Of a DNA stretch of 21,300 nucleotides, positions 1-9,982 are shown piece by piece. A program made the translations under genes and the position numbers. Each line of letters opens with the position of its first letter. Position 1 is the first letter of the stretch. The notes beneath the pieces are model-generated. The model saw nothing but the letters and a program-made list of their open reading frames with translations. It was not told where the DNA came from and did no database searches. The DNA comes from Reclinomonas americana ATCC 50394 (lineage: Eukaryota; Jakobida; Jakobea; Jakobida), in NCBI GenBank assembly GCA_048213135.1, contig PS015040.1:142434-163733 (forward strand), read 5' to 3'.

Positions 1-51
1 GCCTGGGTGCCATTATTAACACAAGCGTTGCGCCTATTATTGCACGTGCAG

Positions 52-1951
52 AACCTACAACCAGTTGTGCCACGATCCGTCGCCGCTGGTGCGCCGCGCC
101 GCGTGCACCAACCTCGGTGCGTTTGCCGAGTGCGTGGAGAAGGAGGCGATCAAGACCGAGATTCTGCCGATGTTTGTGGCGCTGGCACAAGACGATCAGG
201 ATTCTGTGCGTCTGCTCACCGTCGAGGCGGCGACCTCGCTCGGCAAGCAGCTCAACCAGGTTCGTGTCCAGTGAAAAATAGCTCGGGTTGTGCATTCGCC
301 CGTGCTCACGTGTGCCACAGGATGAGTGCGTGACGTACTTGCTACCGACGCTGCGCAGCTCGACACAAGACCGCAGCTGGCGCGTGCGTTACATGGTGGC
401 GAACAAGTTTGATCAGGTTTGTCTTTTCGTGTATTTTCGAGGCACACGGATATTTGTGGCCGGCTCTTGTAATATTTACCCCGCGCAACAGGTGTGCAAG
501 ATTATGGGTGCCCGCGTGACGCGGACAGAGCTGGTGAATGCGTTTGTGCGCCTGTGCGGCGATACGGAGGCCGAAGTGCGCACGGCCGCAGCACATCAGG
601 TTGGTATCATTCATTTTCTTGTATGTTCTTCTCGATACCGACCCCTTGAGTACAGGTCAGCAAGGTGGCCAGCATGTTGACACCGGAGCAGATTGTCGAG
701 TTCCTCGACTCTGTAAAAGCTCTCACACAGGATCCGTCGCAGCACGTGCGATGTTGCGTGCATGGTGGATGCATGTTTGCCCGTCTGCACCGCCTGACTT
801 GTTTCCTTCGTTTTTTTGCTGCCTGTAGCTGCACTTGCGTCGGATATCATGGGCCTCGCACCGCTGCTGGGACGGGAAAAGACACTGGAGCTGTTGCTGC
901 CGCTGTACCTGCGTCTGCTGAAGGACGAGTTTTACGAGGTCAGGCTCAATGTGATTGCCAAGTTGGAGGTTTGTTTGCGAGAAGCGAAGAGAGAGAGGCC
1001 TTGCTTCGTACCGAATGTGTGCGGTGACTGACTGGAAAAAATTGGTGCGCTACACAGGATGTGAACAAGGTCATTGGAGTGGAGCTGCTGTCGCAGTCTC
1101 TGTTGCCGTCCATTGTAGAGCTTTCGCAAGACCGCCAATGGCGAGTGCGCTTGGCGATCATTGATTACATTCCACTGCTGTCCACCGAGTTGGTGCGTGC
1201 TCGACGTAGCCACTGCCTTCTTCTGCTCTGCGAGCCACTCACTTTGCGATTGCGTTGCAGGGTGTCCGCTTCTTTGATGACGAATTGAGCACGCTGTGCA
1301 TGGCGTGGCTCGGCGACCCGGTCTACTCGGTCCGTGAGGCCACGACCGCCAATCTGCGAAAGGTTCGCCAACTCTCTCTCTCTTTCTCATTCTCTGCATG
1401 TGTGTGCTGGCTTCATGGATGGACTCACATTGTCATATTCTGCGTGTGACAGGTGGTGGAGACATTCGGTCCCGAGTGGGCGCAGCACTCGCTGCTGCCA
1501 AAGTTGGCCACGCTGGTCGACAACCGCAACTACCTGCACCGTTGCGTATACTGTGCTGCCATTTTCAGGGGAGTGCCTCACGTACTGATCCCGTTCACCT
1601 CCTCGGCAGGCATGACTCTTCTCTTCACAATTTCGACGCTGGCAAGCGTGATGGGCAGCGAGGGCATTGTGTCCTCGCTGTTGCCGCTGACTCTGCGTCT
1701 GGCCGGCGACACGGTGCCAAATGTGCGCTTCAACGTGGCCAAGACGTTCCAGACGCTGATTCCGCTGGTCGAGGGTCCGGTGGTGCAGACTCAAGTTGCG
1801 CCCCACCCAGTGTTGCCTCCCCGCAGCTGAAAAAATGTGCACTGACACCCGATTTTTTGTCGCACAGATCAAGCCGTGCTTGTTGACTCTGAACGAAGAC
1901 TCGGACGTCGACGTCAAGTTCTATGCCTCACAGTCGCTCAACCTGTGCTAA
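52..1951 (+). CDS. PPP2R1: Protein phosphatase 2A scaffold subunit A (PR65), 3' part
   Basis: HEAT-repeat scaffold that holds the PP2A catalytic C and regulatory B subunits in cytosol and nucleus. The 5' end lies outside the window. Exons read as 52-259, 321-416, 492-599, 656-752, 829-968, 1058-1192, 1261-1362, 1453-1540, 1610-1794 and 1868-1951 (TAA), giving about 413 residues, roughly the last seven-tenths of a PR65. The match to animal PR65 is continuous: [50 protein letters not shown] and DVDVKFYA all stand in the expected order and spacing. Frame continuity across all nine internal introns fixes the splice sites. Three introns (donors 753, 1541, 1795) use GTTGCG. The upstream junction is unclear: bases 1-51 read as intron in the required frame. 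The gene converges on the cupin gene. Identification is close to certain; exact borders are inferred. Confidence 0.95.
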
Positions 1952-2323
1952 TGTCCAATGTGTGTGTGTCTGTCTGTCTGTCTGCCTCTGTATCTCGTTC
2001 TCTGTTCATTTTTCTTCACTCATCCCTCCTCGTAGCTTTCGCCGCTGTCTCTGTCTCTCTCCCTATTTCTTTCTTTTCTCACTCTTGCTTTTGTCATCGC
2101 TGCTCGGTCCCCTCCTCTGGTGCGCGGATGCCACCGTGACGTCGAGGTGCGAGGTCGTGCATCGTATGGTATGCGCGCGCCTCAGTCTCTCTCTAGCGTT
2201 CCCATTTGGTTGCCCTTCCCCGACTGTTTGTGTGCACGTGTTTGTGTGAGAGTCGCTGTGTACGGTTGTCTCATTGATGATGTCTCCACACACGCACACA
2301 CCACACACAACGAACGGCGTGCT
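1952..2323. other. Convergent intergenic region, no gene seen
   Basis: This 372-bp stretch lies between the PP2A-A stop and the cupin stop. It would hold both 3' UTRs. It is pyrimidine-rich on the plus strand, with a TGTC/TG tandem run near 1960-1990 and CA-rich sequence near 2287-2310. Open frames here are low-complexity and match no family. No AATAAA was seen on either strand. Confidence 0.6.
1960..1990 (+). repeat. TG/TGTC microsatellite
   Basis: Alternating TG followed by several TGTC units directly after the PP2A-A stop codon. Similar short GT, CT, CA and GA runs recur inside introns throughout the window, so this is a general feature of the noncoding DNA here. Confidence 0.8.
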
Positions 2324-2845
2324 TCAGAGTCGCGCGCGCAACGCCGACTTGTCCACATACATGTAGTACTTGCGCAGGCGGCGAACCGTGTGCCACGTCT
2401 GTGACCGAATGAGCTGCACGAAGAGAAACACACACACGCGCGGGGAGAGACAGACAGAGGCCACGTACCCCCTTGAAGCCGGCAGGGATAATGGCGGCGT
2501 CGCCCTTGAGGAAGCGCTGCTCGGAACCATCGACCGACTTGACAATCGCCTGCCGACATGCATGCAATCTCAATGCACAATCACCCTCTCCCCTCTCCCC
2601 TTGCACACGCACACACGCACCTCGCCCGAGATGACCACAAACAGCTCATCAGCATCGGCCGGCTGCTCAAACGCCCACTCGCCGGCCTCACTCTGCCACA
2701 CACCCGCCAACACTCCACCACTCTTCTCGTCCTTCCAGCACTCCTCAGTGGTCCATGTCGGCGTGCCACGGATGATCGCACCAGGCAGCGACTGCGTGCG
2801 CTTGGAGCCGGGGCAGTGGGCACTGGAGACGCGGATGAGCTGCAT
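2324..2845 (-). CDS. Small cupin_3 (DUF861-type) protein
   Basis: Single-domain cupin of 126 residues from three exons: 2845-2621, 2549-2469 and 2398-2324 (TGA). Visible motifs are GVWQSEAGEWAF, then DADELFVVISGE (the first cupin half, ending in the usual xGE turn), then LKGDAAIIPAGFKG and TWHT (the second half, with the PAGxxGxW motif typical of Cupin_3). The HxH of metal-binding cupins is absent from the first half, as is common in this subfamily. Bacterial relatives include EutQ-like and (S)-ureidoglycine-type cupins, but the substrate cannot be told from sequence. Length suits the family. The first intron has donor GTGCGT. It starts 72 bp from the divergently transcribed methyltransferase. 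Confidence 0.85.
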
Positions 2846-2917
2846 GTGAGCGAGAGGTGAATGGGGCTCGCGATCGCACTCTGTCTCTTCGTTGTTTGTG
2901 CCTCTCTGTCGGTGACG
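2846..2917. promoter_or_regulatory. Putative bidirectional promoter (cupin / FtsJ)
   Basis: Only 72 bp separate the cupin ATG (minus) from the proposed methyltransferase ATG at 2918 (plus). Both promoters and 5' leaders must fit here or inside the neighbouring genes. It contains a CGATCGC word, also present in the SAC1/Mpo1 intergenic region, and a CACTCTGTC word shared with the FAM133/lipase one. No TATA box is visible. Confidence 0.4.
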
Positions 2918-4452
2918 ATGCTCGGCGTGTTGTCACGGTGTTGTCGACTGTTTACCACACGAGGCCGTCGCACACTCAAAGGCGACAAGGACTCGTTACG
3001 TCAACAAGCTTGCATGTCTCTGTATCTCGTTCTCTCTCACACACACACTTGCTGTGTAGATCGACTCGATGGCTGGTGCGACAAGACCGCGATCCGTGGG
3101 TGGAGCGTTCTCGTCGGCTCGGCTACCGATCGCGATCGGTGTTTAAGCTGCAACAGGTGGACGACAGCATGCATTTTCTGCTGCCGGGCATCCGCGTGGT
3201 CGAGCTGGGCTCGGCGCCTGGAGGGTGGACGGAGGTGCACTGCCTCCTTTCCCTGTGCCTGTTTCTCCTTCTCGCCAGCTCACAATGGCCCATTACAGTT
3301 CATTCGCGATCGGATTCACTCGGCGGCGGCGCAGTACGATCCAAAGGCACCGGTGCCGCCCAGTTGCGCTCGTGACCTTCTTCTGCGTGTCGCTGACTCC
3401 CTTCGACTCACTCGTTGTGTGGCAGTCAAGTCGCGTTTTCGCGTCGGACAGCGGCCTGACCGCGGATTGCTGATCAGTGTGGATCTGGCTGGTGCGGGCG
3501 TGCGCTCGCTCTCTCAGTCTTGCTGCATGTGGAGTGCGCTGCTCATGTCGTCTATGTGCGCGCGCAGACATGGATCCGGTGTCGGGCTGCACGTTTATCA
3601 AGGGCGATTTCACGGAGCAGGCCACGCAAGACAACATTCTGCGCGCCCTCAACTCGTACGAAGCCGACGCCGTGCTGAGTGACATGGCGCCCAACACCAC
3701 CGGCAACAACCAGCTGGATCACATTCGTATCATGGTCTGTGTGTGTGTGTACACGCAGGGTGTTCTTCTCGTGAGACTCACGCGGGGACCACAGGAGCTG
3801 GCCGATCGTGCTCTCGATTTCGCCTTGACGGTGCTGGCTCCCGGCGGTGTGTTCCTCGTCAAGGTCTTTCAGGGCAAAGAAGGTGAGCGATGCACCCCTT
3901 TAGTCGACGGCCAGTTTGTCGCCTCCACTCACGCCTGTGTGTGTCGCAGTGAGTGCCTTTGTACAACGTCTCGAATCGCTGTTCGTCTCGTACAAGTACG
4001 TCAAGCCGCCGGCCTCGCGCGACGAATCCCCCGAACTGTACATCCACGCTTTCGGCTTCGTGCCGCCATACATGGGGCAAGTTGTCGACAAGTACCTCGA
4101 CGAACCAACCTCGAGCTCGGCGGCGGCCGCCGAATTCGAAGCAGCAGCGGCCTCCGCGGCCGCCGCAGCCGCCGCCGCAGCAGAAAGCGCACGGGCCACC
4201 GACGAATCAACCGAGGAGAACCGGCGCCTGCTGGCCGAGCTCATGCAGCTGAGTCTGCAAGGCGGCACAGCAGCAGCAGCATCGGCGAGCGCACTGCGAC
4301 GGTCGACGTTTGTCGATGACGAAGAAGGCGAAATAGAAGTGGATGACGATGACGAAGAAGACGAGGAGGAAGACGACGATGACGAGGAGGATGCCGAGGA
4401 GGCCGAGTTTGAAGAAGCGCCGCCGAAACCAATTGCAAGACGACGGAAGTGA
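2918..4452 (+). CDS. MRM2: FtsJ/RrmJ-type 2'-O-ribose methyltransferase, MRM2-like
   Basis: SAM-dependent rRNA ribose methyltransferase, probably mitochondrial. Exons: 2918-3015, 3060-3234, 3299-3362, 3426-3491, 3568-3734, 3795-3882 and 3950-4452 (TGA), about 386 residues. The K-D-K-E tetrad is complete: K62 (RSVFKL), D173 (LSDMAPN), K213 (LVKVFQG) and E248 (SPELYI). The SAM loop is ELGSAPGGW (about 81-89). The N-terminus MLGVLSRCCRLFTTRGRR looks like a mitochondrial presequence, which is why ATG 2918 is preferred over 2861. After about residue 260 there is a long extension: a polyalanine stretch, a Glu-rich helix, a run of about 30 mostly acidic residues, and a basic end (ARRRK), unlike the compact 209-residue E. 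coli enzyme. The end of exon 1 (3015 or 3021) and the donor at 3363 (versus 3372, also in frame) are uncertain. Confidence 0.9.
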
Positions 4453-4595
4453 AATTGGTGATGGAGCGATGGGACACCATGACGAAACGAACAAACGCCC
4501 AACCCCTCTCGACCAATCAATCACGATTTTCCCTCAGCGCGCGAGAGAGAGAGCCTTCCTTTCCTTCCCTCCTTCCTTCTTTTCGCTCTCCACCA

Positions 4596-5806
4596 ATGGC
4601 CCGCTCACCGACCTCCTACCAGCCGCCTGCTGAGATCACTCCCAGGTTCGCACACACACCGCGAAGATCCATTCATGCAATCACTGCTCACTCGCGCCAC
4701 ATACGCACAGAGTCTCACACGCGGCGCTCCTCCTCAACTCTCCCTTCTCCATGATGTCATCCGCCTCCTCCTCCTCCTCCTCCGCCGGCTCACCATGCTC
4801 CCTGCTGTTGTGGGAACAACGTCGTCAGCAGTTGCGCGCGCGCACACATAACACCAACAAAAGAAGGCGTTTGACGCACTCACACACTCTCTCTTTCTCT
4901 CTCATCAGTGGCCGCCCATCTCGTCTCGCCGAGGACTGCTGCGCTGACGATGTCGATCGCGTTTCGGGGGGCGTTTCGTCACGATCGGACACCATTGTTG
5001 TTCCCGCCGTGTCGGGTATTGCACAGACGCGCTTGTCGGCCAAGCAACTCTTGCAACGATTCTCCACTGTTCAGCAACAGCAGCAGCAGCAGCAAATGCC
5101 GCTTCCACTGGCTCCGGCCTCACGACGAGGTTTGTCTGGCAAACTGACCAACTCGCAATTGCAAATCAATCAGCGACTGACGTTGACTGTTGTATGTGTG
5201 TAGTGTATGATGATCGCATGCCTGCACCAGTGCGTCGCCCGCTATCACCACCCGCGCGATCACGCAACTATGATGAGGTTGGTGTGGACGTTGGCTGTTT
5301 TCCGTGCACCACGAGAAACGCTCATTTTGCCGTCGTCGTTGTGGTTACAGTGCGCGTACTTGGCGCGGGATCCGTCGGCACCGGATCTGTTTGCGAGTCG
5401 GCGTGGTGGAGCGTCGTCGTTGGTTAGTGGATCGCGGCATAGCAGCCCGGGATCGCGACCGTCGGGATTGCCGCCGTTGCATCCGCGGAGACCCTCCGAC
5501 AAGTCCACCTCGTCGAGTCGGTGCGCCTCCGAGGCCGCCGCCGATGACATGTCGCCGCCGAAGAAGCACCAGTCGACCGCCAGCACCACCACCGCAGCAG
5601 TACCGCCGCCAGCGCTGCCGCCATCTGCCTCCCGCGCAGTGTCGCAGCCGGAGCAACGGCCACCTTTGCGCGAAATCACCTCGATGCGGAAGAACGCTGG
5701 CGATGTACGGGAGCACCTCTCGCAGATCCTGACGGGTCCCGCTCTGCCGACGCATTTTGGCGCGCTGCACCGCGCGCCGCTGTGCCCCATCAAGAGCAAC
5801 ACATGA
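4596..5806 (+). CDS. Unrecognised disordered Ser/Pro/Gln-rich protein
   Basis: I recognise no family. Five exons join in frame: 4596-4645, 4711-4830, 4909-5129, 5204-5277 and 5351-5806 (TGA), 306 residues. The N-terminus is Ser-rich, with a run of nine or so serines, then SLLLWEQRRQQL. Exon 3 has a helical-looking AKQLLQRF followed by polyglutamine. Exons 4-5 are rich in Ser, Pro, Arg and Ala with many SP sites. The last 45 residues are the least repetitive (PPLREITSMRKNAGDVREHL, then LSQILTGPALPTHFG and CPIKSNT) and are the best place to seek a conserved motif. Coding status rests on intron phases agreeing, one stop-free intron of 78 nt (4831-4908) included. It may be a nuclear or cytoskeletal regulator, but nothing proves this. 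Confidence 0.65.
5071..5095 (+). repeat. CAG/CAA tract encoding polyglutamine
   Basis: An eight-codon run of CAG with CAA interruptions inside exon 3 of the unrecognised Ser/Pro/Gln-rich gene. It is in frame and likely length-variable. Confidence 0.85.
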
Positions 5807-6090
5807 GCCGCTCTCCACCTTCCCTCCCTCTCACTGTTTATTGATTCTTGTTTTGGCCGCCGTCTCGGGCGTGCACGTGTGATATGGTTGTTTACCGATT
5901 TCTCCTTCTTCTCTCCTCTAGAAAAAAACGCCTTCCTTTCTGTTTATCCGACCCTGTTTATGACAAACGAGAGACTCGAGAGTGAAACTCGATTCCTGTT
6001 TATGAGAACCATTTTTTCTTCTTCTTCTTCTTTGTCATCTTCTTCAAACAATAGCAACAACAGCAACAGCCTCTTCTCTCCGCCCCGCTA
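5807..6090. other. Convergent intergenic region, no gene seen
   Basis: These 284 bp lie between two convergent stop codons. The sequence is T-rich with TTC repeats (about 6010-6045) and AAC/AAT-rich triplets (about 6046-6068). A short open frame across it is low-complexity and has no family features. Confidence 0.55.
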
Positions 6091-8797
6091 TCACGTACGA
6101 CGACGCTTGCGCGGAAGCGTCACAAATTTTGGCCGATCCACATAGTCGCGCCCATTGCGCAGCGTACCAATGACCAGCGCCACTGTCACACCCACCCACA
6201 GCAGACCGAAAACAAAATTCGCACCACGGCCAATGTCTGTGCGCACACACCACGATCAGCCCAAGAGAACCACGGTATGCACCGGAAATCTGACAGATCT
6301 ACGCAACTGGCCAGCGGTGCCACAAAAAGATTGGCAATCACCATCAGCACACCGAGCCCAAGAATGAACATTAGCAGCGGCTGCACTCGTCACAAAACAA
6401 CAACAGCATCAGCATTCACACCCACACAAGTAATGTGGCAGCGCATTGTTGCATCACGAACCCACAGCGAGGCCTCACGCAGCGGAGTCGACGTGCGCGG
6501 GTGCTCCTCCGGATTGATCACCGTGTCGCCGACCGCCAGCGAAATGGAATCCTGGCGGTAGCCGTCGCGGAAGTTCTGCAGGTAGTAGCGCTGCAGGGTG
6601 TTGACGCCATCGTTGACCATGCCCATCAACGAGCGCTTGCCGGTGCGCGTAAAGTCGGTCTTCAGTGCTCCAGAGCCGGCGTACAGCAAGCTGATCTGGT
6701 CGGCGTTGTCGGCCCACGTGGTCTTCAAGATGCTCTCGAATAGCGGCGACACATCGGCAATCACGTCGCTCGCTCGAATCACATTGACGGCCACCAACTG
6801 CGCGTGCAGCACCTCACGTGCAAACACACTCTGCACCACATTCGTGCGGTCGAGGCAGTCGATGCAGTTGACGCGGAAGACGCCGTGCTGCACCTTCTGC
6901 ATCTCGTTGTTGGAGCTCGTAAAGTGCGAGTAGCTGCGCAGAGAGGTGATTGAGTGCGGCGATCTTCACAAAAGAGAGAGACAGAGATGGAGCAACTCAC
7001 CCGTACTCCTGCAGCTGCACACGCACAGCATCCACCAGCTTGGAGAGGCGATCGTAGCGCATCTTGGCGCACTCGGTGTGGAAGTCAAAGTGATGGTAGC
7101 TGAGGCACACAGCGCCGATGAGCGCCCCTGTCTCTCACACACACATATATGCTTCACAAAAGCACACACCTCAGCGCCAAGTCACCGACGCGCTTCGACA
7201 GACGCTGGAACTCGGCGGCCAACGCGCCCTCGGCCTTCTTCGTGTCCACGAGGTTGATGGCGGTGGTGGGACCGTAGTGGTCCACATGCGCCTCCATGTG
7301 GCGACGGAAGGCGTTGAACTGCCAAGGGTGGTGAGTGCCCAGAAAAACACCACTCCAGTCATCCGTCTGAGACGCACATGCAACTGCGGATCCACGTCCT
7401 GCATCGTCGGCACCGGCTTCAGCTTCAGGTTGGCCACTTGCTCCCAGAACAGGGGGATCGATCCGCGAGTCTGCACAAACGACATGACATCCTCGTCGCC
7501 AGCTGCCGAGCACAGAGGTAAGTTCACTGTGCCACACACAACAACAGCAGTGGCAGGGGTGGCGCACCGACAACAATCTGCTCGGTCTCCACAAAGTTGG
7601 CCACCTGCCCGTCGTCGTCCACACCACGGCGATTGAAGCGAGTGCCTGCGCGACGATCGACAATGTGTCAGTGCATACGTGGCAACAATGTCGGAAATAG
7701 CAGATGCACGCACCAGCACGGTACCGGCTCTGTCGCGACAGCACCACGTACGTAATGGGAGTGTTGTTCAACTCAACATGCGACATCGACAGGAGTGGAG
7801 CGTGAGAGTCAAGGAGTGCAGCCAGTGCGCAACAACGCCATGCCAGCAACAACAAGAAATGATGCAAAGGATATAGCCACGGACAAGTGGCACGGCCCAC
7901 TTCCATTCTTCGGCAATGCCGAGCTGCTGCGCGTGCTGTCGGTTCCAGTAGAACGAATCGGCGGGCTGCGACAACGACAACGTGTCACTGCATGAACAGA
8001 GAGAGTCCGCCCCGCGCGCCACACCAACCTTGACCGGCTCACGGCTGTTGAGGCAGCGCACGTGCTTGGTCATATCCCATCCATCGACGCAGAAGAAGAA
8101 CGAGCGCGAGGCATACACATTGATCAGCATGCCACAGTAGCGATCCTCATCGGCCGCCTGCAATCCTCCGAGTGTGAAACAACAACGCAGAGACAACTGA
8201 CAATGAGAAGGAGAGAGACCTGCTGCGCACTGAGCGCGGCGCGATTGGCAGGGACCAGCGGGACAAGCTCCACAGCATCCACACGCCACGCATGGTGCTT
8301 GAGCAGGCGCCCGACATGAGACGCCTGACTGATGAGCATCAGATACGGACCTGATCAAACGGATGATTAGCCAGCCAAGCCGCACATAACACAAGATGCA
8401 CACGCACCAGAGAGCAAGTGCACCACTCCAATGAGCCCGTACACATCACGGCCTTTGCTGTGCACCGACGGGCGCACCGAATCGTCGTCTGCACGGGGAC
8501 AGGCAGTTGCACGTGAGTGATGTGAATGTCGCACACACAAACACACACACAAAGACGCACCACCCACTCGGCCGTGGCCTGTGCGGCGATCAATGGTCAA
8601 CCAGCCGCCTGGCGCACTGACAGGCGCCGACTTGCCGGCCGCATGTTGCGCCTCTCCGCGAGAGATCAACACGCGATCACCATCCTAACACGTGGAGTGT
8701 GTGAGCAAGCAAGCGAGAGAGAGAGAGAGAGAGAGCGACAAGAGACAGGGTGGACACGCACCTCGTACAAGCGAAACGCCGGCGACGACTGGGCCAT
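6091..8797 (-). CDS. SAC1: SAC1-type phosphoinositide phosphatase
   Basis: ER/Golgi membrane phosphatase acting on PI4P and related lipids. Fourteen exons: 8797-8762, 8684-8561, 8488-8408, 8350-8220, 8157-8029, 7965-7875, 7794-7714, 7645-7568, 7502-7378, 7318-7170, 7099-7001, 6933-6426, 6380-6308 and 6236-6091 (TGA). They total 616 residues against 587 in human SAC1. Sac-domain landmarks run in order: [50 protein letters not shown], then the catalytic [12 protein letters not shown] with C398 and R404 (CX5R). Two C-terminal membrane helices follow (about 546-563 and 576-592), then [11 protein letters not shown], the usual SAC1 tail. The end KRRRT is dibasic and might serve COPI retrieval. The sixth intron is U12-type AT-AC. 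It starts 79 bp from the divergent Mpo1-like gene. Confidence 0.95.
7795..7874 (-). other. U12-type AT-AC intron in SAC1
   Basis: Read on the minus strand, the intron begins ATATCCTTT at 7874, the exact U12 donor consensus, and ends in CCAC at 7795. TCCTTGAC, a close match to the U12 branch consensus TTCCTTRAC, has its branch A at 7809, 14 nt before the 3' end, within the usual minor-class distance. Removal rebuilds the family motif VPLVRGF followed by [10 protein letters not shown], and phase 1 is kept. No GT-AG choice in the segment gives RGF. Confidence 0.92.
8711..8735 (-). repeat. GA/CT microsatellite in a SAC1 intron
   Basis: About ten GA units on the plus strand (CT on the coding strand) lie in the first intron of SAC1, upstream of the acceptor at 8685. 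On the coding strand they act as part of a polypyrimidine-rich intron. Confidence 0.8.
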
Positions 8798-8876
8798 TCG
8801 CTCCACCAAGCAATCAACACAAACAGTGAGAGTGAGTCATCCACTGTCTCACTCATCTCCGATCGCGTGCGTGTGA
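8798..8876. promoter_or_regulatory. Putative bidirectional promoter (SAC1 / Mpo1-like)
   Basis: Seventy-nine bp separate two divergent start codons. The region contains TCACTCATC, also found just before the lipase ATG, and CGATCGC, also found between the cupin and FtsJ genes. No TATA box is visible. Function is inferred only from position. Confidence 0.4.
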
Positions 8877-9866
8877 ATGATTGCCAACCTGAAGCAGATT
8901 TACTGCGCGTATGGCGCCTATCATAACAACACAATGTTGCGTTTCCCTTTTGCCGTGCTTGGTGTTGTTCCGCGCGCTGACTTGAAAACGAAAATGCACA
9001 CTCTCTCACTCTGTCTCGCTCTCACGCGCGCATGTGTGCAGCAACAAGTGGGTGCACATTGTGTTTGTGCCCACGATTGTGTGGACTGTGGCGGTGCGTG
9101 AGAGAGAGACACGGAATGTTCATCATGCATGCATAACGCGCGGAAGATTCTCATGTGGATTCCGCGCGCACACACACACACAGGTCTTCTTTGTGTACGC
9201 GCCCTTGACGCAGTTCCCGGCATTGACAGAACTCGGCGAGTCGATCGAGCAGGCTGTCGGCCTGGTCAGTCACGATGTGCACTCTTTGTTCCACTCGCGC
9301 AAGAGGTCATGACTTACCGCATGTTGCAGCCGGAGGGTGTGGCGGCACCGACGCTGGGTCTTCCAGTGATGCTGGCACTGGGCGCGTTCTACATTCTGCT
9401 GGAGCCCTTTGTTGGAGTTGCGCGCGAATGCACGTATTCTCTGTGCGCCGTACACGATCATGACGACTGCCAACGCAGCTGATCGACACTGTGCTGCTGC
9501 TCGGCGCCTTCTTCTCCGCCAACTACTTTGTGCTGTCGTTTGGCTCGGATGTGGCGTGGAAGTACGCGCTGGCCATTCACGTCTTCAGCTGGATCATGCA
9601 GTTCATTGGACACGGTGCGTTCGAGGGACGCAAGCCGGCGCTGACCGATAACGCGCTGCAGATCTTCTCTGCGCCTTTCTTTGTGACCATGGGTGCGGTG
9701 CATGAGTCGACGATGACATACTCTGTCAGTGGACGTGCTCACTGGTGCAAATGCAGAGCTGCTGTTCATGGTCGGCTATCGTCACCAGACGCACGTCGAG
9801 TGCCAGAAGGAGATCGATCGCCGCATCGCGCAATGGAAGAGCGAGACGACCAAGAAGTCCAAGTAA
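8877..9866 (+). CDS. MPO1: Mpo1-like (DUF962/YGL010w) 2-hydroxy fatty acid dioxygenase
   Basis: Predicted ER membrane Fe(II) dioxygenase; the yeast member acts in alpha-oxidation of 2-hydroxy fatty acids during phytosphingosine breakdown. Exons: 8877-8935, 9042-9093, 9184-9264, 9330-9416, 9479-9692 and 9757-9866 (TAA), 200 residues (yeast Mpo1 is 174). Family motifs are AYGAYHNN (H16), KWVHIVFVPT (H25), HVFSWIMQFIGHGAFEGRKP (H127, H138) and APFFV. These histidines match the conserved metal-binding set. Hydrophobic helices occur around 24-44, 66-85, 94-112 and 120-136. The C-terminus is a charged tail (RRIAQWKSETTKKSK). Two introns (donors 8936 and 9417) use GTTGCG. The divergent SAC1 neighbour is also an ER lipid enzyme, so shared regulation is possible but unproven. 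Confidence 0.9.
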
Positions 9867-9982
9867 GCGTGTCTGCTGTGGAAGGCCCTGCATGAACGAC
9901 GACGAGCAAGGAAGGAAGGGCGTAGAAGGAAAGAGTAAAACGTCGCGTCCCAACCACATCGACATCGCAATCTCTGCTTGCC

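Noticed and set aside
2861-2917. Upstream in-frame ATG for the FtsJ gene
   Set aside because: It would leave only 15 bp to the divergent cupin start. The ATG at 2918 begins an arginine-rich mitochondrial-type presequence.
3372-3425. Donor GTGACC at 3372 for the third FtsJ intron
   Set aside because: It keeps frame, but the GTTGCG donor nine bases upstream also keeps frame and matches a recurrent donor class. It remains the fallback.
3900-4520. Minus-strand frame rich in serine and alanine
   Set aside because: It is the mirror image of the acidic GAC/GAG/GAA and polyalanine codons in the methyltransferase tail.
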